7,976 nt of DNA from Microcaldota archaeon (GTDB lineage Archaea; Micrarchaeota; Micrarchaeia; Anstonellales; Bilamarchaeaceae): NCBI GenBank assembly GCA_023247345.1, contig JAHFGR010000029.1:2443-10418 (forward strand), written 5' to 3'. A program made the translations under genes and the position numbers. Positions within the stretch are counted from its first letter, which is position 1; each line of letters opens with the position of its first letter. The notes below the pieces were generated by a model that was not told the origin of the DNA, ran no database searches, and saw only the letters and a program-made list of their open reading frames with translations. Positions 1 through 5,710 of the stretch are shown here, in pieces.

Positions 1-1
1 A

Positions 2-1225
2 TTTCGAAGATTATGCATAAAAAAACTCGACAACGAGATAATTGAAAAACTAAAGGAAGATAACGAACGCGAGATAATTTTTGTTGATCTTGGATCGGGG
101 AACGCAAGAGTTAATGAATTAGCTGAAAACGCGGACATAATTATTATTGATCACCATCAGCCGTTGCCAGAAATAAAAGTAAACTTTCACGTTAATTGTA
201 TGCTTTATGGCCTTGATGGTGGCGAGGAACTAAGCGCTGCGAGCACTGCGTATTTGGTTTTTCGAGAACGTGTTGATCTTGCGATCACTGGTGCAGTTGC
301 AGACCAGCAAGCACCATTTCAAGGTATGAACCGCTATGTTTTGGAAGAAGCAATCGCAAAGAACGAGGTAAAAATAGAAAACGATTTATGTTTTTACGGA
401 AGATACGCACGCCCATTGTTGCAATTTCTTTCGCTAAGCGATGACCCTTATATTCCAGGAATAAGCTACAACGAAGATCGTGCATTGCAGTTTTTGAATG
501 ATTTAAAAATAGAATTAAAGGAAGGGGGAGGAAAAGAGAGGAAAACACATGAAGAAAAAGCATGGGAAGGCGAAAAATGGAAGACTTATTCTGATTTGAC
601 CAAAGAAGAAAAATTAAGACTAGTGAATGCACTAGTCGATATTCTTATAAGCAGGGGGAATTACCAAAAGGCCAAGGAGATTATTTGCGAGAGTTATATT
701 TTTCCTAACCATAATAAAGACGAAACTTACGAAGCGAGCGAGTTTTCAACGCTTCTTAATGCCTGCGGAAGGCATAATGCGCATGAGATTGCAATGGGCG
801 TTTGTTTGAATGATAAAGAAGCAATGGAAAGGGCAAAGGAACTTTTATTATTTCATAAACAAAAAATAAGACAGGGAATAGAATTTGCGCTTAACAATAC
901 GAAAGATTTTGGAAAATTTTATTTTATAGATGCCCGAGGCATAATAGATGAAGGAATAATCGGAATAGTTTGCGGGATAACTATTCCTTACAATGCAAAA
1001 AAACCAATAATCGGAGTATCATTAGGAGAAAATGGAACACTAAAATTTTCTGGCAGGGCGACAAAAAAACTTATAGAAAGCGGAACTAATCTTGGCGAGG
1101 CGATGAAATACGCGTGCTCAAAAGCAGAAGGTATTGGTGGTGGCCACAAAATAGCTGCTGGTGCTAGCATCAATCAGACAAAATTAAACGAGTTTTTGAT
1201 TGCGCTCGGTGAGAGGATTGGGTAG
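2..1225 (+). CDS. DHH/DHHA1 phosphoesterase, RecJ/GAN-like nuclease (5' truncated)
   Basis: Probable single-strand-specific exonuclease of the archaeal RecJ/GAN group, which in characterised archaea binds GINS and acts at replication forks or in repair. The frame is open from base 2, so the N-terminus lies outside the window; the TTG at 164 is internal, because the DHH motif is encoded before it. Counting from base 2, 407 residues are present. Motif II is V28-D29-L-G-S-G, motif III is D50-H51-H52 in IIIDHHQP, and motif IV is the Asp of GAVADQ near residue 101. The DHHA1 substrate-binding motif GGGHKIAAG starts at residue 379. The first motif (DxD) would be upstream. A charged, low-complexity linker (GGGKERKTHEEKAWEGEKW) lies between the two domains. 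It could instead be an nrnA-type or cyclic-dinucleotide phosphodiesterase, but the VDLGSG and GAVADQ spellings fit archaeal RecJ better. The start is unknown; the stop is TAG. Confidence 0.88.
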   Translation, partial: FRRLCIKKLDNEIIEKLKEDNEREIIFVDLGSGNARVNELAENADIIIIDHHQPLPEIKVNFHVNCMLYGLDGGEELSAASTAYLVFRERVDLAITGAVADQQAPFQGMNRYVLEEAIAKNEVKIENDLCFYGRYARPLLQFLSLSDDPYIPGISYNEDRALQFLNDLKIELKEGGGKERKTHEEKAWEGEKWKTYSDLTKEEKLRLVNALVDILISRGNYQKAKEIICESYIFPNHNKDETYEASEFSTLLNACGRHNAHEIAMGVCLNDKEAMERAKELLLFHKQKIRQGIEFALNNTKDFGKFYFIDARGIIDEGIIGIVCGITIPYNAKKPIIGVSLGENGTLKFSGRATKKLIESGTNLGEAMKYACSKAEGIGGGHKIAAGASINQTKLNEFLIALGERIG

Positions 1226-1230
1226 GATAT

Positions 1231-1256
1231 TGATAAAATAAGATGATAAAATAAGA
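1231..1256. repeat. 13-bp perfect tandem duplication
   Basis: TGATAAAATAAGA occurs twice head to tail, at 1231-1243 and 1244-1256, just after the stop of the DHH gene. It is AT-rich and short, and could be a slippage product in the 3' untranslated region. No function is apparent. Confidence 0.8.
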
Positions 1257-1287
1257 CCGTTGTCGTAGTTTTAGGACATCAAAAGGA

Positions 1288-1300
1288 GACATTTAAATAC
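1288..1300 (+). promoter_or_regulatory. Archaeal TATA box for the His-rich gene
   Basis: ATTTAAATAC at 1291-1300, preceded by purine-rich AAAAGGAGAC (BRE-like), is a very good archaeal TATA element. Its centre lies about 26 bp before the ATG at 1321, so transcription should start at or next to the start codon and the mRNA is probably leaderless. No Shine-Dalgarno sequence sits before the ATG. Confidence 0.7.
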
Positions 1301-1320
1301 TGAAAAAATGTATTCAAATT

Positions 1321-2556
1321 ATGAAAACTCTTAGTTTTAGAAATGATACTGCTAATGCTAAAAATGAGTCTCATAAATCAGACGGAGGCATTAAAACATT
1401 TCTAAGAAGCGCTGCGCTAGCAGATGGTTATAATATATCTGTTAAAGGCGGGCTAACCGTCTGGGCCTCGCCATGGCGAACTATAAAATATTATTATGGG
1501 AAAAAAGGGAGAAAATGGAACACTGCTGAACGAATAACGAGCGGAATCTTGGGTTATTATGGTCTCTATGGAAACAAAGCTGGCAAGGTAGATGCCGATG
1601 GATGCGTAACGCTTTCTGATGGCGGAGCGGTAAGCGATAGAAAACTTACAGAAGTAGAATTGGCTAAAATTGATGTGGAACTGGTTGGACAAATTATCGA
1701 GCGTGGAGAATTAAAAAGAATAGCAATGATCCTAGAACCTAGCCATAATTTAGATGACCGTAATGGTGTGCATACAAAGGAATGTGGAGAACCTAATCTG
1801 CATATACCAACAGCACATAATTTAGAGAATTCTGAAGGCGGCCATCGTGAATCACATAACCATCATAGTGACGCTTCAAATGATCATGCAGGCATTGAAC
1901 ACGATCCGTTGGCGTATATTGCGCATATGGGATTGGGTCATGGGCACAATCCTTTCTGGTGGTTGCATTTATATGGACCGCATCATGGTGATAATCACAG
2001 AACTCGTGATGTTGAACATAGACAAACTCATGAAGGCCACGAGTCAGGCCATGAAACAGGGGAAAATATAGCGCATGGCAAACAAGATGAAAAACACGAG
2101 CCACATGGAGAGCACCACCGCGATTTATATCATGCAAATGCTAGCTATCATGCGATTGAGCATGACCCATTAGCATATATCGCACATATGGGACTAGGAC
2201 ATAGTCATAATCCTTTCTGGTGGTTACATTTATATGGACCGCATCATGGAAACGACCATAAAGCGCACGACGTTTCGCATAAACAGAGAAGTCACCAGAC
2301 GGGTCATGAAGAGGCATTGCATTTATTAGCGCATTTATCAGTTGGACATACGGACCGTATGCCAGAACTTCATGAATTACATTTAGTTCCTTCCCATATG
2401 GATGTACAACACTTTGTTCATTTGGAAGATAGAAACGAAACTGGAGATGTGGCTGCCGTCGCTACAGATGTACCTATCGGATTAATTTTTGATCTAAGAG
2501 ATAGGCAAACTAGCGCTCGACAGGTCGTTGCTAGTGCGTTACCGCCACTAGAATAG
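1321..2556 (+). CDS. Histidine-rich repeat protein of unknown function
   Basis: I do not recognise this 411-residue protein. Three zones are visible. Residues 1-140 contain one His and are basic and aromatic (TVWASPWRTIKYYYGKKGRKW around 46-66). Residues 141-370 contain about 48 His, roughly 21%. Residues 371-411 contain none. The His zone holds two copies of a 32-residue block (192-223 and 279-310) of the form IEHDPLAYIAHMGLGH-x-HNPFWW, continuing LHLYGPHHG, that differ at one residue (G208/S295). Each is followed by a looser His/Asp/Arg stretch (DVEHRQTH and DVSHKQRSH). A weaker third copy lies at 333-359. There is no signal peptide or membrane helix, so it is probably cytosolic unless exported by an unusual route. 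His-rich tracts often store or deliver Ni, Zn, Cu or Co, or respond to pH; both are inference. The paired Trp beside His could allow pH-dependent membrane contact. It is transcribed alone from its own TATA box, apparently leaderless. The synonymous codon pattern of the two repeats argues that it is a real, selected protein. Confidence 0.85.
   Translation: MKTLSFRNDTANAKNESHKSDGGIKTFLRSAALADGYNISVKGGLTVWASPWRTIKYYYGKKGRKWNTAERITSGILGYYGLYGNKAGKVDADGCVTLSDGGAVSDRKLTEVELAKIDVELVGQIIERGELKRIAMILEPSHNLDDRNGVHTKECGEPNLHIPTAHNLENSEGGHRESHNHHSDASNDHAGIEHDPLAYIAHMGLGHGHNPFWWLHLYGPHHGDNHRTRDVEHRQTHEGHESGHETGENIAHGKQDEKHEPHGEHHRDLYHANASYHAIEHDPLAYIAHMGLGHSHNPFWWLHLYGPHHGNDHKAHDVSHKQRSHQTGHEEALHLLAHLSVGHTDRMPELHELHLVPSHMDVQHFVHLEDRNETGDVAAVATDVPIGLIFDLRDRQTSARQVVASALPPLE
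1894..1989 (+). repeat. His-rich block, copy A (residues 192-223)
   Basis: First copy of the 32-residue block, starting IEHDPLAYIAHMG and ending LYGPHHG. It shares 31 of 32 residues with copy B 261 bp downstream, but 14 of 32 codons differ. Looser similarity continues on both sides (HSDASNDHAG before; DVEHRQTHEGH after), so the ancestral duplication was probably about 65 residues long. Confidence 0.95.
2155..2250 (+). repeat. His-rich block, copy B (residues 279-310)
   Basis: Second copy. The only amino-acid change from copy A is Ser for Gly in the HGH/HSH triplet. Flanks resemble those of copy A (HANASYHA before; NDHKAHDVSHKQ after). The DNA differs from copy A at 16 of 96 positions. Confidence 0.95.
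2317..2397 (+). repeat. Degenerate third copy of the His block (residues 333-359)
   Basis: Residues 333-343 keep the spacing L-x3-A-H-x3-G-H seen in copies A and B. After a two-residue insertion the LHL motif recurs at 353-355, followed by His at 359. The NPFWW core and the HH pair are lost. It is either a decayed repeat or chance similarity within a His-rich region. Confidence 0.4.
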
Positions 2557-2597
2557 AAAGATTAACACTAAAAAAATTAGAAATTTTGATAACCAGA

Positions 2598-2609
2598 AAG
2601 ATTTATATA
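2598..2609 (+). promoter_or_regulatory. TATA box upstream of the candidate small RNA
   Basis: AAGATTTATATAG contains TTTATATA at 2602-2609 with a purine-rich BRE-like stretch before it. This is one of the best matches to the archaeal consensus in the window. No start codon with a following ORF lies 20-40 bp downstream; the predicted transcript starts near 2628-2633 and enters a structured, non-coding stretch. Confidence 0.55.
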
Positions 2610-2629
2610 GGTGTTATAGTAATAATATC

Positions 2630-2712
2630 TTTTAGGTTTAACGCTCTTTTTGAGTGCATGGGAGGATAACTGGTCGCCTTGCCAGCGCAATAGTGCGCTG
2701 GCCTTTTTCTCT
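2630..2712 (+). ncRNA. Candidate small structured RNA, family unknown
   Basis: About 80 bases between a strong TATA box and a hairpin with a U-run, with no ORF (ATGGGAGGATAA at 2658 is three codons and a stop). A short hairpin CGCTC-TTTTT-GAGTG lies at 2642-2656 (one G-U pair). A purine-rich GGGAGGATAACTGG follows, then the GC-rich hairpin at 2681-2702. CTGG at 2670-2673 could pair with CCAG at 2682-2685 and so compete with the terminal hairpin, as attenuators do. It does not match tRNA, 5S, SRP or RNase P RNA, and I see no convincing C/D or H/ACA boxes. It could instead be a long leader of the deacylase gene at 2812, but that gene has its own TATA-like box. The 5' end is estimated from TATA spacing. 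Confidence 0.4.
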
Positions 2713-2713
2713 T
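2681..2713 (+). terminator. GC-rich hairpin followed by U-run
   Basis: GCCAGCGCA (2681-2689) pairs perfectly with TGCGCTGGC (2694-2702) around the four-base loop ATAG, followed by CTTTTTCTCTTT. It is much richer in GC than its surroundings. Archaeal termination mainly needs the U-run; the stem may protect the 3' end of the RNA. Confidence 0.55.
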
Positions 2714-2719
2714 TACAAT

Positions 2720-2761
2720 TGAAGCCTTTTACTTCAGTTTCACTCATGTCAAAAGGCTTCA
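2720..2761. repeat. Perfect 11-bp inverted repeat
   Basis: TGAAGCCTTTT (2720-2730) and AAAAGGCTTCA (2751-2761) are exact reverse complements around a 20-base loop. The loop contains a second CTTCA (2732-2736) that can also pair with the left TGAAG, so two mutually exclusive folds are possible. No U-run follows on the plus strand, so it does not look like a simple terminator. It may belong to the small RNA, to a leader, or be a protein-binding site. Confidence 0.7.
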
Positions 2762-2781
2762 GCCAAAAATCATTAGATAAA

Positions 2782-2790
2782 ACTTAAAAG
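2782..2790 (+). promoter_or_regulatory. TATA-like box for the deacylase operon
   Basis: ACTTAAAAG is centred about 25 bp before the ATG at 2812. It fits archaeal promoter spacing and again predicts a leaderless or nearly leaderless mRNA. The match is weaker than those at 1291 and 2602. Confidence 0.4.
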
Positions 2791-2811
2791 ACTCTCAATC
2801 AGATCTATTTT

Positions 2812-3279
2812 ATGAACCAATACGACCAGAAACTAGTAGATTTCATAAAGAAAAATAATATTAAAGTGGAACATCTGATCTTCGAAACATCATGCCACAG
2901 CGTAGAGGAAGCAGCAGCATCTGCTAACGCGAAGCCAGAGGACTTCGTAAAAAACGTTTGTATAATAAATGAGGTAAAGGACGAACTAATTGTTTGTATC
3001 GTCCCGGGCAACAAAAGACTCGACATGAAAAAGCTCGCCGCACTTGTTGGAACAAAAAAATTGAGAATGGCAAATGCCGATGAAATCTTAGAAAAAACAG
3101 GTTACCCTATGGGTGGAACGCCTTCTTTCAGCTATTCTGCAAACTTTTTTATCGATAATGAAGTCTTTGTTAAGCAGGTGGTTTATAGCGGTGGTGGATC
3201 GCAGAATTCGCTAACTAAAGTTTCGCCTTCTGAGATGATTAAAATAAACAATGCGACGAAGGCTGATTTGACAAAATAA
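2812..3279 (+). CDS. YbaK/ProX-type aminoacyl-tRNA deacylase
   Basis: A 155-residue single-domain protein of the YbaK/EbsC/ProX trans-editing family, which hydrolyses mischarged aminoacyl-tRNAs (Cys- or Ala-tRNA-Pro and related species) in the cytosol. Family signatures seen: FVKNVCII with the conserved Lys at 47; IVPGNKRLDMKKLAALVG at 64-80; the K-T-G-Y-P-M-G-G-T-P-S loop at 95-105; and the Gly-rich YSGGGSQNSL at 125-134, followed by the usual K-V-S-P-S-E-M. The length is normal for a free-standing deacylase. Substrate specificity cannot be read from sequence alone. It is the first gene of a probable operon, with the cupin 13 bp downstream. The ATG at 2812 fits both the TATA spacing and the family N-terminus. 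Confidence 0.88.
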   Translation: MNQYDQKLVDFIKKNNIKVEHLIFETSCHSVEEAAASANAKPEDFVKNVCIINEVKDELIVCIVPGNKRLDMKKLAALVGTKKLRMANADEILEKTGYPMGGTPSFSYSANFFIDNEVFVKQVVYSGGGSQNSLTKVSPSEMIKINNATKADLTK

Positions 3280-3283
3280 GCAT

Positions 3284-3287
3284 GGTG
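3284..3287 (+). promoter_or_regulatory. Shine-Dalgarno site (GGTG-N5-ATG) of the cupin gene
   Basis: GGTG lies exactly five bases before the ATG at 3293, the same spacing as for rtcA and uS15 here. It favours that ATG over the in-frame GTG at 3287, which overlaps the site. Confidence 0.5.
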
Positions 3288-3292
3288 TGAAA

Positions 3293-3661
3293 ATGGAATA
3301 TAAAATAAGCTTAAACGATTGTAAAGAATTTATAGCTGGAGACAATACTTTTTTAAGGGAAATTTTGCACCCGAACAAGAAAGATTTAAAGTTAAGATAC
3401 TCTCTGGCGTGGTTCACAGTGCCACCGAACAAAAAAACATTCAGGCATTCGTTGAAAAGTAGCGAGATATATTATATAATTCCAGGAAACGGAAGGATGC
3501 ACATCGGGGATAAGGAATTTGATGTGGGTACAAATGATACTGTTTACATTCCCCCAAATTCAACTCAATATATTCAAAATAAATCAGATAGAGAATCGAT
3601 AATCGCGCTGTGTATAGTCGATCCTGCTTGGAAAAAAGAGGATGAAACTGTTTACGAATAG
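3293..3661 (+). CDS. Small single-domain cupin
   Basis: A 122-residue cupin_2-type beta-barrel protein. Motif 1 is reduced: H52-x5-E58-x6-G65 in RHSLKSSEIYYIIPGNG matches the E(x)6G part, but the first His of HxH is missing. Motif 2 is VGTNDTVYIPPNSTQYIQN, with Gln92 where the metal-binding His normally sits. So only H52 and E58 of the usual four ligands remain, plus Gln92. From memory, this spelling (IPP..QYI.N followed by CIVDPAW..EDE) recurs in archaeal and bacterial cupins of unknown function, so the Gln is probably a subfamily trait and not decay. It may bind a small sugar or acid ligand or be a weak metalloprotein; no reaction can be assigned. It starts 13 bp after the deacylase and ends 8 bp before rtcA, so co-transcription is likely. 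Confidence 0.8.
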   Translation: MEYKISLNDCKEFIAGDNTFLREILHPNKKDLKLRYSLAWFTVPPNKKTFRHSLKSSEIYYIIPGNGRMHIGDKEFDVGTNDTVYIPPNSTQYIQNKSDRESIIALCIVDPAWKKEDETVYE

Positions 3662-3664
3662 GTG
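3661..3664 (+). promoter_or_regulatory. Shine-Dalgarno site (GGTG-N5-TTG) fixing the rtcA start
   Basis: GGTG starts on the last base of the cupin stop codon and lies five bases before the TTG at 3670. The rtcA frame is closed by TGA at 3643, and no other ATG, GTG or TTG lies in frame before the conserved EIDGDYLEGGG. The ATG at 3674 is out of frame. Confidence 0.55.
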
Positions 3665-3669
3665 TTTTT

Positions 3670-4644
3670 TTGAATGAATTAATCGAAATAGACGGAGATT
3701 ATCTAGAGGGCGGGGGCCAAATAATCCGTACATCTATGAGTCTTGCGGCAATTACAAAAAAACCAATCCACATATTTAACATCAGGGCAAAGCGCCCAAA
3801 TCCAGGTTTGCAAGCGCAGCATTTAACAGCATGCAAAGCAGTACGCAATATTTGCCGCGGAACGCTCGAGCAGGCAGAAATCGGCAGTCAGGAACTTATC
3901 TTTAAGCCAGGTGAAATTATTGGCGGAAAATACGAATTTAACATCGGAACTGCAGGCAGTGTTTGCTTAGTCGCACAAACAGTATTACCAATTTTGTTTC
4001 ACGCTGAAAAACCAAGCACTATCCGCATAATCGGCGGAACGCATGTGATGAAATCGCCAAGCTATGACTATTTTGAGAATGTTTTCCTACCGGCAATTAA
4101 AGTAATGGGTGCTAAGATAAACTCGCGAATATTAAAAAGCGGGTATTATCCTAGAGGCGGAGGCGACGTAGAACTGGAAACAGAACCTTCAAAATTCAGA
4201 GGAAAAATAGACTGGGAAAAAGAAGAAATAATAAAGGTAATTATAAGAATCTCGAATCTGCCGATGGGAATTGCAATAAGAGAAAAGAAAATTTTCGTAC
4301 AAAGTGAAATTGAAAAAGTAAAAATTTACGAGGAAATGGGAGACATCGGTAATGCGTTGCTAGCGTGGCAGGATTATCGAGGTATTTGTGTTTTAGGCGA
4401 AAAAGGAAAACGTGCAGAGCAAGTAGCTCAAGAAGCGCTTAATGAACTGAAAAAAGAACATGCTAGCAACGTAGACAAGCACCTTGCAGATCAACTTCTG
4501 TTATATGCCGCATTGGCAGATAATCAAACTTCCTTTAAAACTAGTGAGATAACCGATCATTTTCGCACAAATGCAGAAATAATAAAAAAATTCCTAGATA
4601 AAAAAATTGAAGTCAAAGAACTGAATACTGTTGTAATAGGGTAA
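3670..4644 (+). CDS. rtcA: RNA 3'-terminal phosphate cyclase
   Basis: RtcA converts RNA 3'-phosphate ends to 2',3'-cyclic phosphate using ATP, through an enzyme-(His)-AMP intermediate. The 324 residues match the usual length of about 325-340. Signatures: D10-Y-L-E-G-G-G-Q-I-I-R-T at the N-terminus; R39-A-K-R-P-N-P-G-L-Q-A-Q-H; N91-I-G-T-A-G-S; GGTHVMKSPSYDYF at 122-135; YYPRGGGDVE at 159-168; and the catalytic K-H271-L-A-D-Q-L-L, in which H271 corresponds to the adenylylated His. An insert domain between the RGGG and HLADQ motifs is present as usual. TTG is the start. It is the last gene of the deacylase-cupin-rtcA run. No RtcB ligase or RtcR regulator is in the window. It is expected to be active, since no key residue is missing. 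Confidence 0.95.
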   Translation: MNELIEIDGDYLEGGGQIIRTSMSLAAITKKPIHIFNIRAKRPNPGLQAQHLTACKAVRNICRGTLEQAEIGSQELIFKPGEIIGGKYEFNIGTAGSVCLVAQTVLPILFHAEKPSTIRIIGGTHVMKSPSYDYFENVFLPAIKVMGAKINSRILKSGYYPRGGGDVELETEPSKFRGKIDWEKEEIIKVIIRISNLPMGIAIREKKIFVQSEIEKVKIYEEMGDIGNALLAWQDYRGICVLGEKGKRAEQVAQEALNELKKEHASNVDKHLADQLLLYAALADNQTSFKTSEITDHFRTNAEIIKKFLDKKIEVKELNTVVIG

Positions 4645-4662
4645 ATTTAATCTGATATCCAG

Positions 4663-4683
4663 ATCCAAATTTGTTATTTGGAT
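4663..4683. terminator. Inverted repeat between convergent genes
   Basis: ATCCAAAT (4663-4670) and ATTTGGAT (4676-4683) pair perfectly around TTGTT, inside the 43-bp gap between the converging rtcA and membrane-protein genes. It could serve both strands as a terminator or 3'-end structure. No long U-run accompanies it, so the call is tentative. Confidence 0.4.
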
Positions 4684-4687
4684 AAAT

Positions 4688-5278
4688 CTAGATCTCCTTG
4701 GCTTTTTTGTTAACAGATATTAAAGTTCCATTTCTTGCGATTTCGATCTCATAGAAACTGCTCGCAACATCAGAACCCCAGATAATGATCCAAGAGTTAG
4801 AAACTTGCTTAACTGTTGGGGTCGCAGATGCCTCTCCTTTTATGTAATTGTCAACTTGTTCAGTACCTTTAAAAGTGTGCGAGGCAATTACTGCCTCTTC
4901 TGGAAATGCAAGAACGCACTGCTTATCTGGATCGGCGCAAACCACGCAATTTTTAGTAATTATTTCATCAGGAGGATTGACAAAATTTTGTTTTGGATAG
5001 TTGTAGTATGTATGTAATCTTTCAGGGCAAGCAGAATTCGGATATTTTGTTACCCTTGCCTTGACTTCAAAATATTTCTGATCTTTTTCATCCTTTTTTT
5101 CTGTTATTGACAGAATTTCAGTATCTGCATTAGGAAACTTTGTTCTAAGATCTTCTTGAACGAATTTTTTTGCATCCGCTTGTTCGACGTTAATGTTAAA
5201 GAAGGAGATAAAACTGATCAAAATAGCTATAACAATGACTAAAATAAAAATTAACCATAATTCTCTTTTAACAGCCAT
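4688..5278 (-). CDS. Single-pass membrane-anchored protein with four Cys, unknown
   Basis: I do not recognise this 196-residue protein. MAVKRE is followed by one hydrophobic helix at about 8-27 (WLIFILVIVIAILISFISFF) with no cleavage site, so it should be anchored with the rest outside the cell. The soluble part has two similar halves in layout. One is about 34-78, ADAKKFVQEDLRTKFPNA, then a charged turn and YFEVKARVTK. The other is about 156-193, VKQVSNSWIIIWGSD, then YEIEIARNGTLISVNKKAK. Both resemble PepSY-like strand-helix-strand units, but this is inference. Between them lie Cys84 and Cys111-x2-Cys114-x6-Cys121, able to form two disulfides or a metal site. It is last in the minus-strand group; a TATA-like TTTATAGC (5312-5319) may give it its own promoter. 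The function is unknown. Confidence 0.75.
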   Translation of the reverse strand: MAVKRELWLIFILVIVIAILISFISFFNINVEQADAKKFVQEDLRTKFPNADTEILSITEKKDEKDQKYFEVKARVTKYPNSACPERLHTYYNYPKQNFVNPPDEIITKNCVVCADPDKQCVLAFPEEAVIASHTFKGTEQVDNYIKGEASATPTVKQVSNSWIIIWGSDVASSFYEIEIARNGTLISVNKKAKEI

Positions 5279-5311
5279 AATCTAATTTAGTGTTAAATGT
5301 TTTTATTGGTT

Positions 5312-5319
5312 GCTATAAA
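5312..5319 (-). promoter_or_regulatory. TATA-like box for the membrane-anchored protein
   Basis: Read on the minus strand, TTTATAGC lies about 38 bp before the ATG at 5278, giving a predicted leader of roughly 12 bases. No Shine-Dalgarno sequence is seen, so read-through from the NAC gene with unaided initiation is also possible. Confidence 0.3.
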
Positions 5320-5335
5320 TTGTAAAATACCAAAA

Positions 5336-5668
5336 CTAGCTTTTCTGTTCCTCTAAAGTTAGTATTGCCTGCGCAATGTCACCATTGCTTTTCTTAAGCG
5401 CTTCGACGGCTTGCTCTTTAGAACATTTAGCCTGCTCCATGACCATATTGATATCGTCTTCGCTTGTCCCGCTTTCGAATACCACGGTGCCGGATATCTG
5501 ATAAGATTTTTGGCCTTGCATGTCTACTTCCGTTACTTGCGGATCGGATATTTTTATCTTACCGTCAGAAGTTTCAATGGTTACTAAAGAAGATTCGATC
5601 TGCTTTGATTTTATCCCCATCTGGCGCATTAGTTTTTCCATTTGGCGCGGATCCATATTAGGTAACAT
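5336..5668 (-). CDS. nac: Nascent polypeptide-associated complex protein (archaeal NAC)
   Basis: Archaeal NAC forms a homodimer that binds the ribosome near the exit tunnel and contacts emerging chains. The 110 residues match the family length. The N-terminus MLPNMDPRQMEKLMRQMGI is the typical archaeal NAC opening. The NAC beta-barrel spans about 19-66 (VTIETSDGKIKISDPQVTEV, then SYQISGTVVF). A UBA domain spans about 70-108 (SEDDINMVMEQAKCSKEQAVEALKKSNGDIAQAILTLEE). The gene lies 42 bp after eS1 on the same strand, a sensible partner for ribosomal genes. TTTAATAA at 5693-5700 is a plausible promoter 28 bp before the ATG, and GTGAT shortly before the ATG could act as a weak ribosome-binding site, so both separate and operon expression are possible. 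Confidence 0.95.
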   Translation of the reverse strand: MLPNMDPRQMEKLMRQMGIKSKQIESSLVTIETSDGKIKISDPQVTEVDMQGQKSYQISGTVVFESGTSEDDINMVMEQAKCSKEQAVEALKKSNGDIAQAILTLEEQKS

Positions 5669-5692
5669 GGTTAATCACTAGCTTTATCCCAT

Positions 5693-5700
5693 TTATTAAA
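5693..5700 (-). promoter_or_regulatory. TATA-like box for nac
   Basis: On the minus strand TTTAATAA is centred about 28 bp before the nac ATG at 5668, in the eS1-nac gap. It would give a nearly leaderless transcript. It would add nac expression to any read-through from the ribosomal genes. Confidence 0.4.
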
Positions 5701-5710
5701 TCCATTAGAA

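Noticed and set aside
164..1225. TTG at 164 as the start of the DHH protein
   Set aside because: The same frame is open back to base 2 and encodes the VDLGSG and DHH motifs before 164, so the gene simply enters from the left edge.
1242..1303. Box C/D small RNA (ATGATAA as box C, CTGA as box D)
   Set aside because: Box C has a mismatch, no internal C'/D' boxes are present, and the CTGA overlaps the promoter of the His-rich gene.
1793..2137. Long antisense and alternative-frame ORFs within the His-rich gene
   Set aside because: They are shadows caused by the repetitive CAT/CAC codons; the silent drift between copies fits only the plus-strand frame starting at 1321.
2681..2716. H/ACA guide RNA using the GC hairpin and the ACA at 2714
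   Set aside because: The ACA is separated from the stem by a U-run of about 11 bases, and no pseudouridylation pocket or kink-turn is visible.
1321..4644. Mobile element or integrated island around the His-rich gene
   Set aside because: No transposase, integrase, tRNA attachment site or terminal inverted repeats were found, and codon use looks similar to the neighbours by eye.
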